From NCBI RefSeq assembly GCF_000282195.1, contig NZ_AKJT01000046.1, forward strand, positions 1-64,000: a stretch of DNA of 64,000 bases. The letters run 5' to 3'. Shown here one piece after another: positions 18,005-27,121 of the stretch; positions within the stretch are counted from its first letter, which is position 1, and each line of letters starts with the position of its first letter. Under the pieces are notes generated by a model, which was given only the letters and a program-made list of their open reading frames with translations, was not told where the DNA came from and ran no database searches. A program made the position numbers and the translations under genes. This DNA is from Pseudomonas sp. GM18. GTDB taxonomy: Bacteria; Pseudomonadota; Gammaproteobacteria; Pseudomonadales; Pseudomonadaceae.

Positions 18005-20131
18005 ATGCTCGAACAGGCTCAACGCGTCCTCAAGGACATCTTCGGCTACGACAGTTTCCGTGGCCGTCAGGGTGCAATCATTGAGCGCGTGGCCAGTGGC
18101 GGCGACGCCCTGGTACTGATGCCTACCGGGGGCGGCAAGTCCTTGTGCTTCCAGGTGCCGGCGCTGCTGCGCGAGGGCCTGGCGGTGGTGGTGTCGCCGC
18201 TGATCGCGCTGATGGACGATCAGGTCGCCACTCTTGAAGAGCTGGGCGTCGCCGCGGCGTCGTTGAACTCCACCCTCAGCGCCGAGCAGCAGCGCGATCT
18301 CGCTGCACGGATCAAGCGCGGCGAAGTGAAAATGCTCTACCTGGCGCCCGAGCGTCTGGTGCAGCCACGGATGCTGGCCTTCCTGCAAAGCCTTGAAATC
18401 GCCCTGTTCGCCATCGACGAAGCGCACTGCGTGTCGCAATGGGGCCACGACTTCCGTCCGGAATACCTGCAACTGGGTCAGTTGGCGGAAATGTTCCCCG
18501 ACGTGCCGCGTATCGCCCTGACCGCCACCGCCGACAAGCGTACCCGCGAAGAAATCGTCAACCGCCTGCATCTGCAGAATGCCGAGCGCTTCCTGTCGAG
18601 TTTCGACCGCCCGAACATTTTCTATCGCATCGTGCCCAAGGAGCAGCCGCGCAAGCAGTTGCTGGCGTTCCTCGCCGAGCGGCGCAGCGATGCCGGCATC
18701 GTTTACTGCCTGTCGCGCAAAAAGGTCGACGAAGTAGCGGTGTTCCTCAGTGAGCAAGGCTTTCCGGCGCTGCCGTACCACGCCGGTCTGCCCAACGAAA
18801 CCCGGGCGCATCACCAAAAACGCTTCCTCAACGAGGAAGGCCTGATCATGGTCGCCACCGTGGCGTTCGGCATGGGCATCGACAAGCCCAACGTGCGTTT
18901 TGTGGCGCACCTCGACTTGCCGAAGTCCCTTGAGGCGTATTACCAGGAAACCGGTCGCGGCGGTCGTGACGGTCTGCCGGCGGATGCCTGGATGGCGTAC
19001 GGCCTGCAAGATGTGGTGATGCTCAAGCAGATGCTGCAAAACTCCGAAGGCGACGAGCGCCACAAGCGTCTGGAGCAGCACAAGCTCGACGCCATGCTCT
19101 CGCTCTGCGAAGAAACCCGCTGCCGCCGCCAGACCCTGCTGGCGTACTTCGACGAAGACATGCCCGAGCCCTGCGGCCACTGCGACAATTGTGTCGATGG
19201 CGTGCAGACCTGGGATGCCACCGAGCCGGCCCGCCAGGCGCTGTCGGCGATCTACCGCACCGGCCAGCGCTACGGCGTCGGCCATCTGGTGGACGTGTTG
19301 CTGGGCAAGGACAACGAAAAGGTCCGCAGCTTCGGTCATCAGCATTTGTCGGTATACGGCGTAGGCAAAGCGCTGGGCGAAAGTGAATGGCGCTCCTTGT
19401 TCCGACAACTGGTGGCTCGCGGTCTGGCGGACATCGACCTCGAAGGCTACGGCGGACTGCGCCTGAGCGATACCTGCCGGCCGCTGCTCAAGGGCGAAGT
19501 GACCCTGGAACTGCGCCGCGACCTCAAGCCGCAAACCACCGCCAAGAGCAGCAAGAGCCAGGCCAGCCAACTGGTCCGCTTCGAGGAGCGCGAACAGTGG
19601 GAAGCCTTGCGTGCCTTGCGCCGCAAACTGGCCGAAGAACATGGCGTGCCGCCGTATGTCATCTTCCCCGATTCGACGCTGCTGGAAATGCTCCGCAGCC
19701 AGCCGACCTCGCTGGCGGAAATGGCCACGGTCAGCGGTGTCGGCGCGCGCAAACTGGAACGTTACGGCGAGGCCTTCCTCGAAGTGCTCGGCGGTCAGGT
19801 CGAGGCACCGAAAGTGGTGGCCGATGTGCGCCACGAGCTGATCACGCTGGCCCGGGCCGGCATGACACCGCTGCAGATCGCCGGTCAGCTGCAATGCTCG
19901 GAAAAGAACGTCTACACGATGCTCGCCGAGGCCATTGGCAAGCAGCAGCTGTCACTGGAACAGGCGCTGGACCTGCCCGAAGAGTTGATGGGCGAAGTTC
20001 AGGACGCCTTCCTCGACGGCGAAGGCGAGTTGCCGCCGGTGGCGGAGATCGCCGCGTTGTTCGCAGGGCGGGTGCCGGAAGGCGTTTTGTATTGCGTACG
20101 TGCCGCGCTGCAGTCGGAATTCGAAATTTGA
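18005..20131 (+). CDS. recQ: ATP-dependent DNA helicase RecQ
   Basis: This 708-residue protein has all RecQ features. These are a Q-like GYDSFRGRQ motif, Walker A TGGGKS, a DEAH box ([19 protein letters not shown]), motif [12 protein letters not shown], a zinc-binding region with [10 protein letters not shown] and CGHCDNC, the RQC winged helix, and a C-terminal HRDC domain (about 520-600). It unwinds recombination and replication intermediates. I start at ATG 18005, preceded by TTGGAG; the open frame from 17810 runs through a promoter-like stretch and is not family sequence. A residual tail of about 100 residues follows HRDC. Confidence 0.95.
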   Translation: MLEQAQRVLKDIFGYDSFRGRQGAIIERVASGGDALVLMPTGGGKSLCFQVPALLREGLAVVVSPLIALMDDQVATLEELGVAAASLNSTLSAEQQRDLAARIKRGEVKMLYLAPERLVQPRMLAFLQSLEIALFAIDEAHCVSQWGHDFRPEYLQLGQLAEMFPDVPRIALTATADKRTREEIVNRLHLQNAERFLSSFDRPNIFYRIVPKEQPRKQLLAFLAERRSDAGIVYCLSRKKVDEVAVFLSEQGFPALPYHAGLPNETRAHHQKRFLNEEGLIMVATVAFGMGIDKPNVRFVAHLDLPKSLEAYYQETGRGGRDGLPADAWMAYGLQDVVMLKQMLQNSEGDERHKRLEQHKLDAMLSLCEETRCRRQTLLAYFDEDMPEPCGHCDNCVDGVQTWDATEPARQALSAIYRTGQRYGVGHLVDVLLGKDNEKVRSFGHQHLSVYGVGKALGESEWRSLFRQLVARGLADIDLEGYGGLRLSDTCRPLLKGEVTLELRRDLKPQTTAKSSKSQASQLVRFEEREQWEALRALRRKLAEEHGVPPYVIFPDSTLLEMLRSQPTSLAEMATVSGVGARKLERYGEAFLEVLGGQVEAPKVVADVRHELITLARAGMTPLQIAGQLQCSEKNVYTMLAEAIGKQQLSLEQALDLPEELMGEVQDAFLDGEGELPPVAEIAALFAGRVPEGVLYCVRAALQSEFEI

Positions 20132-20204
20132 ATGACCTGTTGCGCAGATGTAACGATTCAGTACAGAGCAAACCTTGCCTATAGCCAAAGGTCATGCTTA
20201 GCTG

Positions 20205-20217
20205 ACTAATAATTAGT
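20205..20217. promoter_or_regulatory. Perfect AT-rich palindrome, candidate MarR operator
   Basis: ACTAATAATTAGT is a perfect 13-base inverted repeat lying 34 bases upstream of the MarR-type gene. MarR proteins usually bind AT-rich palindromes of this size near their own promoters, so autoregulation is plausible. No binding data can be seen from sequence. Confidence 0.5.
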
Positions 20218-20250
20218 TTTTCTCTATTTCAGTCTAACCATGAGTGTTTT

Positions 20251-20685
20251 ATGCCGTTAACCGATCAACACCGCTTTGGCATGCAACTGGCCCAGATGTC
20301 TCGGGGCTGGCGTGCCGAACTGGACCGCCGACTGGCTGGCCTGGGTCTGTCCCAGGCGCGCTGGCTGGTGCTGCTGCACCTGGCGCGTTTCGATGATGCT
20401 CCCACCCAGCGTGAACTGGCGCAAAGCGTCGGCGTTGAAGGGCCTACCCTGGCTCGACTGCTCGACAGCCTGGAAAGTCAGGGCCTGGTGCAACGCCAAT
20501 CGGTGCTGGAAGACCGTCGGGCGAAAAAAATCGTCCTCTGTGCCCCGGCCCGGCCCTTGATCGAACAAATTGAAACCATTGCCACGCAACTGCGCCACGA
20601 ATTGTTCGAAGGCGTTGATGAGGCGGATTTGAAGGTCTGCATGCGTGTCCACGCGCACATCCTGGCCAACCTGGAAAAATCTTGA
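20251..20685 (+). CDS. MarR/SlyA family transcriptional regulator
   Basis: The 144-residue product has a winged helix (LSQARWLVLLHLARFDDAPTQ to the wing LEDRRAKKIVL), with a recognition helix in EGPTLARLLDSLE and terminal dimerisation helices. DRRAKK matches the conserved DxRxxx wing motif. The ligand and targets are unknown. An overlapping out-of-frame ATG lies at 20240. The Shine-Dalgarno before 20251 is weak. The neighbours on both sides are separated from it by noncoding DNA, so it is probably monocistronic. Confidence 0.85.
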   Translation: MPLTDQHRFGMQLAQMSRGWRAELDRRLAGLGLSQARWLVLLHLARFDDAPTQRELAQSVGVEGPTLARLLDSLESQGLVQRQSVLEDRRAKKIVLCAPARPLIEQIETIATQLRHELFEGVDEADLKVCMRVHAHILANLEKS

Positions 20686-20707
20686 GGCACAACCACGCGT
20701 CGGACTT

Positions 20708-20736
20708 TTGAGATACCCCGTTGGGCAGACTATAAA
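20708..20736 (+). promoter_or_regulatory. Sigma-70-type promoter, TTGAGA-N17-TATAAA
   Basis: TTGAGA at 20708-20713 and TATAAA at 20731-20736 are separated by exactly 17 bases, close to consensus. The expected start point, about 7 bases after the -10 box, is 20743, the first base of the nested inverted-repeat element. It lies just after the stop of the MarR gene. Confidence 0.6.
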
Positions 20737-20742
20737 GAACTA

Positions 20743-21008
20743 GGGGGCGTTCTCAATGAGTTTCCCCGCCGCGTTGTCGCCTTAAAGCGGGCCAGGCAAG
20801 GCGCAGGCCGCTGGGAATGGTTGTTCCCTTTCCAAGGCCTGCAACGCAGCCTGGCCCGCTTTAAGGCACAACCCGAAGGGCCGGGCCTGCTGTTGTGCAG
20901 GGCTGCGTTGCTCGAAGCTTATTTGGAATGACCAAACCACGCTTCTCGCGCCTTGCCCTGCACAACAGCAGACCCGGCGCGGCGGGGAAACGCATTGAGA
21001 ACGCCCCC
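20743..21008 (+). ncRNA. Nested inverted-repeat element, candidate structured RNA or mobile palindrome
   Basis: Outer arms of 31 bases (20743-20773 and 20978-21008) are inverted copies with one mismatch. Between them lie two independent hairpin arms. Arm one has a perfect 19-bp stem (20779-20797 with 20849-20867). Arm two has a perfect 17-bp stem (20887-20903 with 20955-20971), extended by CCGGG/CCCGG. The whole folds as a three-way junction. A good promoter points at its first base, so it may be a gene for an RNA of about 266 nt. The arms also resemble terminal inverted repeats, but no target duplication is visible. It has no convincing ORF and no T-run terminator. Confidence 0.5.
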
Positions 21009-21077
21009 TGGCAATATCGTGTTCGTACCGGATGTGCGAATGCATACAGGTTGGTTCTGGTTATCTAAGGGATGCTC

Positions 21078-22883
21078 ATGCTCGAGAGTTGGCACGTTGT
21101 ATTGCGGTGTTGCACCCGGCTGCTGCTGGTCGGTGGTGCCGTCACTTACTCGGCATTGGCCCCCGCGCTAGGCTTGGGTGAGATCACTCAGCATTCGGCG
21201 TTGAATCAGCCATTCAGCGCCGATATCGCCCTGCTGGATGTCGGGGGGCTGGAGGAGGGCGAGCTGTCGGTCAGCCTGGCGACGGCAGAAGAATTCAGCC
21301 GCGCCGGTGTCGAGCGGCTGTTCTTCCTCAATAACCTGAAATTCACGCCGATCCTGCGGGGCAACCGCAACCTGATCCGGGTGACGTCCAGTAAACCGGT
21401 CAAGGAACCCTTTCTGAATTTTCTGGTGCAGCTCAATCAGCCCAACGGGCGTTTGCTGCGCGAGTACACCGTGCTGATCGATCCGCCGGGTTCGCCGGGA
21501 GTTGTTCCCGTCAACGACGACCCCGCGCCGGCCCCTCAGGATTCCGCGTTCCCGTCCGTTGAACCGGCTGTTGCACCGCCACCTGCGGTGCAGAGTTCGG
21601 CCCCCAAGCCTGATGTCGATAAACCAGCCGCCGCGCCAGAGAGTGATCCTGTTGCCGAACAACTGGCCACCAGCGTGCTGCAAAACCAGCAGCTGCAAAA
21701 GACCATCGATGAACTCAATGCGAAGTTGCAGGCACAGGACGAGAAGATTGCCGTTCAGAAAAAACAGGTGACTGAGCTGCAAAACCAACTGGCGGAAGTC
21801 AAACAGGCTTCGGCCGCGCCTGCCGCACCCGAGGTGCCGGCGCCGGTTCCGGTGGTTGTCGAGACGTCCGAAGCATCTCATTGGCCGCTGATTATCGGGT
21901 TGCTGTCGTTGGTGGCCCTGGTGTCGCTCGCAGTGTTCATTCGCCGTCAACGACAGCAGGTTCAGGCCTTGTCCGAGCCGTTAGCCGTGCAGACGTCGCG
22001 CCATGAACCGGTGCTCAACCGCACAACAGAACCGGCCAGGCCAGCCACCCAGGCGCAATCGGTGGCCGGATCGGCTGATGAGACTGCCGCAGGCGACGTG
22101 CTGGAAGGAGTTAGCATCTACCTTGCCTATGGCCGCTTGTCCGAAGCTGCCGGTTTGTTGCGAGAGGCGTTGGTCAAGGAGCCCCAGCGCACCGATCTGG
22201 CCGTGCAGCTGCTGGAGGTTCTTGGTAAACAGGGTGACATGCAAGCGTACGACGCGCAGGAAAGTAGCCTGCGTGACGCCGGGTTTGACGCACAGCAACT
22301 TCAGGACATCCGCCAACGCCATCCGAAACTGATCGGCGCCGTGCCGGTGGCCACCGCCGTGGCAGTGGCTCCGTCCACGCCTGCAATCTCTGAAGCGGCA
22401 CCGAGCGATGAGTTCCAGTTGAACCTCGACGACCTGTCGATGGATGCGAACTGGGACCTGATCAGCCCCTTCGACAACTCACCGCCCAACACCAAACCGT
22501 CGAGTGAGCCGTCACCGGCAGACGAGCCGGGGTTCACTTCGAATCTGCATGTGTTGCCCGATGTTTTCGAAATACCCGACGAGCCGACGCTGGACGAGCC
22601 CGAGCTTGAATGGGTCGCCGAACCTGACTCGCAATCTCTGGACGAGACCTTTCTCAACGAATTCAGCGATCCCGGCCAGTCGCTGGAACTTGAGCCGCTG
22701 AATGCTGAATTGATCGATCTTGAACCGGCCGAGCCGAGCAGCGCGGGCAAACTCGAACAGGCCCAGACCTGCATCGACGACGGCGATCTGGACAGCGCCA
22801 TCGAGCTGCTGAACGAGTTGCTCAAGGAAGGCGACGAACCGCTGAAGGAGACGGCCCGAACGCTGTTGGCCGGAATTCGCTGA
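21078..22883 (+). CDS. FimV-like protein (short paralogue)
   Basis: This 601-residue protein has the FimV N-terminal domain (LGLGEITQHSALNQPFSADI, FFLNNLKFTPIL, NGRLLREYTVLIDPP). A Pro-rich linker, a coiled coil (about 195-255), one membrane helix (WPLIIGLLSLVALVSLAVFI), an acidic cytoplasmic part and a C-terminal FimV helical repeat (AQTCIDDGDLDSAIELLNELL) follow. The LysM domain usual in full FimV (about 900 residues) is not seen. FimV proteins organise polar machinery and type IV pili. The second ATG (21078) has AAGGG 6 bases upstream and is preferred. It is not next to asd or truA, so it is probably a second copy. Confidence 0.8.
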   Translation: MLESWHVVLRCCTRLLLVGGAVTYSALAPALGLGEITQHSALNQPFSADIALLDVGGLEEGELSVSLATAEEFSRAGVERLFFLNNLKFTPILRGNRNLIRVTSSKPVKEPFLNFLVQLNQPNGRLLREYTVLIDPPGSPGVVPVNDDPAPAPQDSAFPSVEPAVAPPPAVQSSAPKPDVDKPAAAPESDPVAEQLATSVLQNQQLQKTIDELNAKLQAQDEKIAVQKKQVTELQNQLAEVKQASAAPAAPEVPAPVPVVVETSEASHWPLIIGLLSLVALVSLAVFIRRQRQQVQALSEPLAVQTSRHEPVLNRTTEPARPATQAQSVAGSADETAAGDVLEGVSIYLAYGRLSEAAGLLREALVKEPQRTDLAVQLLEVLGKQGDMQAYDAQESSLRDAGFDAQQLQDIRQRHPKLIGAVPVATAVAVAPSTPAISEAAPSDEFQLNLDDLSMDANWDLISPFDNSPPNTKPSSEPSPADEPGFTSNLHVLPDVFEIPDEPTLDEPELEWVAEPDSQSLDETFLNEFSDPGQSLELEPLNAELIDLEPAEPSSAGKLEQAQTCIDDGDLDSAIELLNELLKEGDEPLKETARTLLAGIR

Positions 22884-22945
22884 AGATCTTCTCGGTTATG
22901 CGGTTTATCATGGCGACGCCCTCAGGCAGAGGAGTTTTGCCAATC

Positions 22946-23233
22946 ATGACCACACGTAAACCGGAAATCGTCATCACCTACTGCACGCAATGCCAATGGC
23001 TGTTGCGCGCCGCCTGGCTGGCCCAGGAACTGCTCAGCACCTTCGGCGACGACCTGGGCAAAGTGTCCCTGGTGCCTGGCACCGGCGGGGTGTTCCACAT
23101 TGTCTGCGACGATGTGCAGCTCTGGGAGCGCAAGGCCGACGGCGGTTTCCCCGAGGCCAAGGTGCTCAAGCAGCGGGTCCGCGATCAGATCGATCCGGAT
23201 CGCGACCTGGGTCACAACGACCGCACTCAGTGA
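22946..23233 (+). CDS. SelT/SelW/SelH (Rdx) family protein
   Basis: The small 95-residue protein has a thioredoxin-like fold with the redox motif YCTQC near the N-terminus. That motif is the Cys version of the CxxU motif of selenoproteins W and T. RAAWLAQELLSTF and GTGGVFHI are also family signatures. The substrate is unknown. The ATG at 22946 is chosen because the family begins right before the VITYC strand; GGAG lies about 11 bases upstream. Its last 7 bases overlap the 3' end of the convergent EamA gene. Confidence 0.85.
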   Translation: MTTRKPEIVITYCTQCQWLLRAAWLAQELLSTFGDDLGKVSLVPGTGGVFHIVCDDVQLWERKADGGFPEAKVLKQRVRDQIDPDRDLGHNDRTQ

Positions 23234-24120
23234 GACGGCGCTTGCGCGGCAACGGTCTTATGGCTTGAACCGCCGGACAACCGGCTGGAGACCACGATGG
23301 CCACGATGATCAATGCGCCGCCGATCAGCATGCGCAGCGTCGGGTTTTCATCGAACAACAGCCAGGCCAGGGTGATGCCGTAAACCGGCTCCATTGCGAA
23401 CACCACTGACGCGGTCCGGGCCTTGATCACCGCCAGGCTGGCGACGAACAGGCTGTGAGCGACGCCGGTGCAGAACACCCCGAGCAGGCCGATCCACAGC
23501 CAGTCGATGGCGCGCACTTCGCTCAATTGCGGCATCGCCACCGGCAGCAGGCAGATCGCAACCACCATGTTCTGACACAGCGCCGCCTGCACCGGCGGGA
23601 TTCGCCCGGAGCTGGCGCGGTTGGTCAGGGACAGCAAGGAGAACAGCAAGCCAGAGGCTACTGCCCACAACAGGCCGGTGGTGGCGCCGCTGGCCAGATC
23701 GAAGTCCGGCGTGACCAGTACCAAACCGATGCTGACCAACACCACCAGCAGAATTTCATTGGCGCGGATGCGCTCGCGGAAAATCAGCCCTTCGAGGATC
23801 ACGGTAAACGCCGGGAAACTGGCAAAGCCCAAGGTCGCGATTGCCACCCCGGCCACCTTCACCGCGATGAAGAAACTCACCCAGTGTCCCGTCAGCAGCA
23901 AGCCGCTGAGCAACAGGCGGCGCCAGTCCACGGCGTCGAGTGTCTGCCAACGGGTATTACTGGCGAACCGGGCGAAAAACGCCAGGGCGAGGACGGCAAA
24001 CGCGGCACGACCGAACACGATGATCGCCGGTGAGGCGGCGGCAAGTTTGCCGAACACGCCGGTCAGGCCGAACATCAGTGCACCGATATGCAGAGCGCCA
24101 AGGGCGGTACGGGGAGTCAT
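23227..24120 (-). CDS. DMT/EamA family transporter
   Basis: This 297-residue protein has about ten membrane helices in two EamA repeats, with motifs such as ALHIGALMFGLTGVFGKLA and GVAIATLGFASFPAFTVILEGL. It probably exports a small metabolite or amino acid. The ATG at 24120 gives the normal length. It lies 76 bases downstream of an AraC-type regulator on the same strand, which probably controls it. Substrate unknown. Confidence 0.85.
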   Translation of the reverse strand: MTPRTALGALHIGALMFGLTGVFGKLAAASPAIIVFGRAAFAVLALAFFARFASNTRWQTLDAVDWRRLLLSGLLLTGHWVSFFIAVKVAGVAIATLGFASFPAFTVILEGLIFRERIRANEILLVVLVSIGLVLVTPDFDLASGATTGLLWAVASGLLFSLLSLTNRASSGRIPPVQAALCQNMVVAICLLPVAMPQLSEVRAIDWLWIGLLGVFCTGVAHSLFVASLAVIKARTASVVFAMEPVYGITLAWLLFDENPTLRMLIGGALIIVAIVVSSRLSGGSSHKTVAAQAPSH

Positions 24121-24196
24121 TGCAATCCTTAACGACAAACGAACACATGTGTAATTGAATCGTGCTGAGCCGGTTATGTCTGTCGCCAGACTCGCG

Positions 24197-24955
24197 TCAT
24201 TTGTCGCCAGCCTCGCGGCGCAATTTACCGGGTGAGGCGCCGAACTCACGCAGCACTGCTGCGGCGAATGCGCTCTGGGAGCTGTAGCCGACCCGACACG
24301 CGATCTCGCCAATGGGCAGTGCCGAATCGCGCAGCAAGCGCACGGCGATGTGCAGCCGGCGACTACGGATGTAGTCCATCGGCGTTTGCCCGCATTCCGC
24401 CACGAACCGCGCGTGCAAGCGAGCGCTGGACAGGCCGGCAATGCGCGCCAGATCGGCGACTTGCAGTGGATAGGCCGCGTATTGATCGATGTGAGCATTG
24501 AGCGCTGCATACGGCAGACGCCGACCGCCGACCGTCTCGGGCCTGGCGTTGTTGAGGCTGGCCAGCAGCAACACCGCGCCTTGCTGGGCGATCAGCGGAT
24601 CGCTGATCGGGCTGCCCGCCAGCCAGCTCACCAATTGGCTTTGCCCGGCGTCCAGCGACAGGCGCCCGGCATTGTCGAGCAAGCGGCGGCTGGCCTCGGC
24701 GTGTTCCCCCAGTGACTGATACACCCACTGATCGCTCGGCACATCCAGCACCAGGCAACGACTGCCATGGGCACTGTCGCAGGCATGATGCGCCCCGGAC
24801 GGCACCACCACGAAACTCTGCTGAACCACCTGACTGCCAAGCCCCTCGACCTCGAAATCCAGTGCGCCCGACAGCCCGAATACCAGTTGCGCGTAGTCGT
24901 GGCTGTGGACGATCAGGTCGTGGGTGTATTGGCGCAGTGTGAGGATCGGTCTCAT
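24197..24955 (-). CDS. AraC family transcriptional regulator
   Basis: The 252-residue product has an N-terminal cupin sensor domain (HSHDYAQLVFGLSGAL, GAHHACD) and a C-terminal double helix-turn-helix (LQVADLARIAGLSSARLHARFVAECGQ and ALPIGEIACRVGYSSQSAFAAAVLREFGASPGKLR). It is placed to regulate the EamA exporter that follows it. No effector is evident. The upstream gap of 149 bases is shared with the divergent metallophosphoesterase gene. Confidence 0.85.
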   Translation of the reverse strand: MRPILTLRQYTHDLIVHSHDYAQLVFGLSGALDFEVEGLGSQVVQQSFVVVPSGAHHACDSAHGSRCLVLDVPSDQWVYQSLGEHAEASRRLLDNAGRLSLDAGQSQLVSWLAGSPISDPLIAQQGAVLLLASLNNARPETVGGRRLPYAALNAHIDQYAAYPLQVADLARIAGLSSARLHARFVAECGQTPMDYIRSRRLHIAVRLLRDSALPIGEIACRVGYSSQSAFAAAVLREFGASPGKLRREAGDK

Positions 24956-25104
24956 CGCAGGTCTCGTGGCGATATTGATGAGTGAAGCCGCCAGTCTACA
25001 CCGAGGCCCCGCGTTCGCGCGTTGTCACAGGACTGACTTGCGATTGTCATGGGCAATTAACCCGACCGGCGCAAGCTTGCCAAAACTTGTCCAGAGGGTT
25101 GCCC

Positions 25105-25920
25105 ATGACCAGCGCCGAGCTCGCCAAACCCAGCCGTAAGCAACGTGTGCGGACCTTATGGATTTCCGACGTGCATTTGGGCACACGGGACTGCCAGGCC
25201 GAACACCTGTCGCAGTTTCTCAAGGGCTACCATGCCGACAAGATTTACCTGGTCGGTGACATCATTGACGGCTGGAAACTGCGCAGCGGCATGTATTGGC
25301 CCCAGGCGCACACCAATGTGATTCGTCGCCTGCTGACCATGAGCAAGCGCGGCACAGAAGTGATCTACGTTACCGGCAACCATGACGAATTCCTGCGCCG
25401 TTATTCGAAACTGATGTTGGGCAATATCCAGTTGGTGGACGAAGCCGTGCACGTGACCGCCGATGGCCGTCATCTGCTGGTGATTCACGGCGATCAGTTC
25501 GACGTGATTACTCGCTATCACCGCTGGCTGGCGTTCCTCGGCGACTCGGCCTACGAATTTACCCTGACCCTCAACCGCTGGCTCAACCATTGGCGGGCCC
25601 GTTATGGCTACGGCTATTGGTCGTTGTCGGCGTACCTCAAGCATAAGGTCAAGACCGCCGTCAGTTTCATCAGCGATTTTGAAGAAGCCATTGCCCACGA
25701 ATGCGTCAAACGCGAGTTGCATGGCGTGGTGTGCGGGCACATTCACCATGCCGAGATTCGCAAGGTCGGCGAGGTGGACTACCTCAATTGCGGGGATTGG
25801 GTGGAGTCGTGCACGGCGCTGATCGAGCATTGGGATGGTTCGATCGAGTTGTATCGCTTGGCCGATGCGCAGGCGCGAGAGGCGGAGTTGAAGACGGTGA
25901 AGGTCGCGGAGCCGGCATAA
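25105..25920 (+). CDS. LpxH-like UDP-2,3-diacylglucosamine diphosphatase family metallophosphoesterase
   Basis: The 271-residue calcineurin-type phosphoesterase shows all metal motifs: ISDVHLG, VGDIIDGW, VTGNHDEF, HGDQFD and CGHIHHAEI. It belongs to the LpxH-like group (COG2908) but is longer than classical LpxH (about 240 residues), so the substrate may be another pyrophosphate or lipid. I start at ATG 25105, with AGAGGG 8 bases upstream; the frame open from 24982 includes promoter-region sequence. It is divergent from the AraC gene and convergent with the HD protein gene. Confidence 0.85.
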   Translation: MTSAELAKPSRKQRVRTLWISDVHLGTRDCQAEHLSQFLKGYHADKIYLVGDIIDGWKLRSGMYWPQAHTNVIRRLLTMSKRGTEVIYVTGNHDEFLRRYSKLMLGNIQLVDEAVHVTADGRHLLVIHGDQFDVITRYHRWLAFLGDSAYEFTLTLNRWLNHWRARYGYGYWSLSAYLKHKVKTAVSFISDFEEAIAHECVKRELHGVVCGHIHHAEIRKVGEVDYLNCGDWVESCTALIEHWDGSIELYRLADAQAREAELKTVKVAEPA

Positions 25921-25959
25921 CCTGCGAGAAATGGACCGCGAAGCGGTCCCCGATATTCT

Positions 25960-26550
25960 TCAGGCCGACGCTTGTTCTTCCATCGCCGCCTTGTAGATCG
26001 AATTCTTCGGCTGTGCAAACAACCGTTCCATCATCGGTTCGAAAAAACTCAGCGGCAGCGTGTCGTACGCTGGATCGAACGCCGCTGCATCGTACCGGGC
26101 GCAAAATTCGATGGTCGCCCGATACTGCGGATGAGCACTGAATTGCTCGCGCAAATGCCGGTCCATGCCCAGGTGATGGAAGAAGTAATAGCCCTGGAAA
26201 ATCCCGTGTTTCTCCACCATCCACAGGTTCTCGGCACTGACGAACGGCTTGAGGATTGCCGCGGCGATGTCCGGGTGGTTGTAGGACCCCAGTGTGTCGC
26301 CGATGTCATGGAGCAAAGCGCAGACCACGTACTCTTCGTCGCGGCCATCGCGCCAGGCGCGGCTGGCGGTTTGCAGAGAGTGGGTCAGGCGATCCACCGG
26401 GAAACCGCCGAAATCACCCTCCAGTAACTTCAAATGCGCCACGATCCTTGTAGGCAATTGCCGGGCATAGGCACTGAAGTCTGCGGCGATGATCGCCCAG
26501 TCTTGCTGCGTACCGTCTTGCATGTGGGTAAAACGGGCGCGGGCATTCAT
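25960..26550 (-). CDS. HD-domain protein (predicted phosphohydrolase or HD oxygenase)
   Basis: The 196-residue protein carries an HD metal-binding fold with His57 (THSLQTA), His81-Asp82 (LLHDIGD), His92 (NHPDIAAAIL) and His115 (EKHGIFQGYY). The extra histidines suggest a two-metal site. The pattern is close to COG4341 and the HD-oxygenase group (PhnZ, TmpB). However, the lysine that follows the fourth His by four residues in PhnZ is Gln119 here, so oxygenase activity is uncertain. A GAGGA lies before the ATG. It is convergent with the metallophosphoesterase and shows no operon partner. Confidence 0.7.
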   Translation of the reverse strand: MNARARFTHMQDGTQQDWAIIAADFSAYARQLPTRIVAHLKLLEGDFGGFPVDRLTHSLQTASRAWRDGRDEEYVVCALLHDIGDTLGSYNHPDIAAAILKPFVSAENLWMVEKHGIFQGYYFFHHLGMDRHLREQFSAHPQYRATIEFCARYDAAAFDPAYDTLPLSFFEPMMERLFAQPKNSIYKAAMEEQASA

Positions 26551-26651
26551 CGGCTATCCTCTTGTTCTTATCGAAAGGGGTGTTTGGAGTGTAGGGCTCG
26601 GATCCAGAGCGCTGCACTGGCCGCACAGGACGCTTTTGTGGCCAAAGGAGC

Positions 26652-26963
26652 CTAGAACGGCACGCGACCTACAATCATGTCGCGGTACATGACGAAGTCG
26701 CCGAGCAGGCTGTAAAGAGGATGCTGAAAGGTTGCAGGACGATTCTTCTCGAAGAAGAAATGCCCGACCCAGGCGAAGCTGTAACCGGCCAGCGGCAGGG
26801 CCAGCAACAGCCACCATGCGCCATTGGCGATGGCCAGCGCCAGAATGAAAATAACCAGCGTGGTGCCGACAAAGTGCAGTCGTCGACAAGTGCTATTGCG
26901 GTGTTCGCTGAGGTAATACGGGTAAAACGCAGCGAAGCTGTTGAAACGTCTGATGTTTTCCAC
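26652..26963 (-). CDS. DUF962 (Mpo1-like) family membrane protein
   Basis: The product has about 103 residues with two hydrophobic segments (TTLVIFILALAIANGAWWLLLALPLAGY) and the family motif YYLSEHRN...RRLHFVGT followed by SFAWVGHFFFEKNRPATFQHPLYSLLGDF. The conserved histidines are those proposed to bind iron in yeast Mpo1, a 2-hydroxy fatty acid dioxygenase. A similar lipid role here is only inference. I use the GTG at 26963 (family start ENIRRF); the frame also has an upstream ATG at 27044. Confidence 0.75.
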   Translation of the reverse strand: MENIRRFNSFAAFYPYYLSEHRNSTCRRLHFVGTTLVIFILALAIANGAWWLLLALPLAGYSFAWVGHFFFEKNRPATFQHPLYSLLGDFVMYRDMIVGRVPF

Positions 26964-27121
26964 GACTGCGATCTCTGTGGTGTGTATGCAGGCGACAAGT
27001 TGCGCTGCGGGTAGCCTATTTAAGTCTAGAGTGATCATAGGCATCAGCCAGTGACAATAGGCGCCACTTTAGTATCCTTCGGAATTGGGTCGTGGCATGC
27101 GGCCATCACGTAGTAAACGCC

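Noticed and set aside
17930..19894. 654-codon open frame antisense to recQ
   Set aside because: It is a shadow of recQ, whose helicase motifs are all intact on the plus strand.
20743..21008. Retron-type ncRNA
   Set aside because: The nested arms resemble an msr-msd fold, but there is no reverse transcriptase gene anywhere near.
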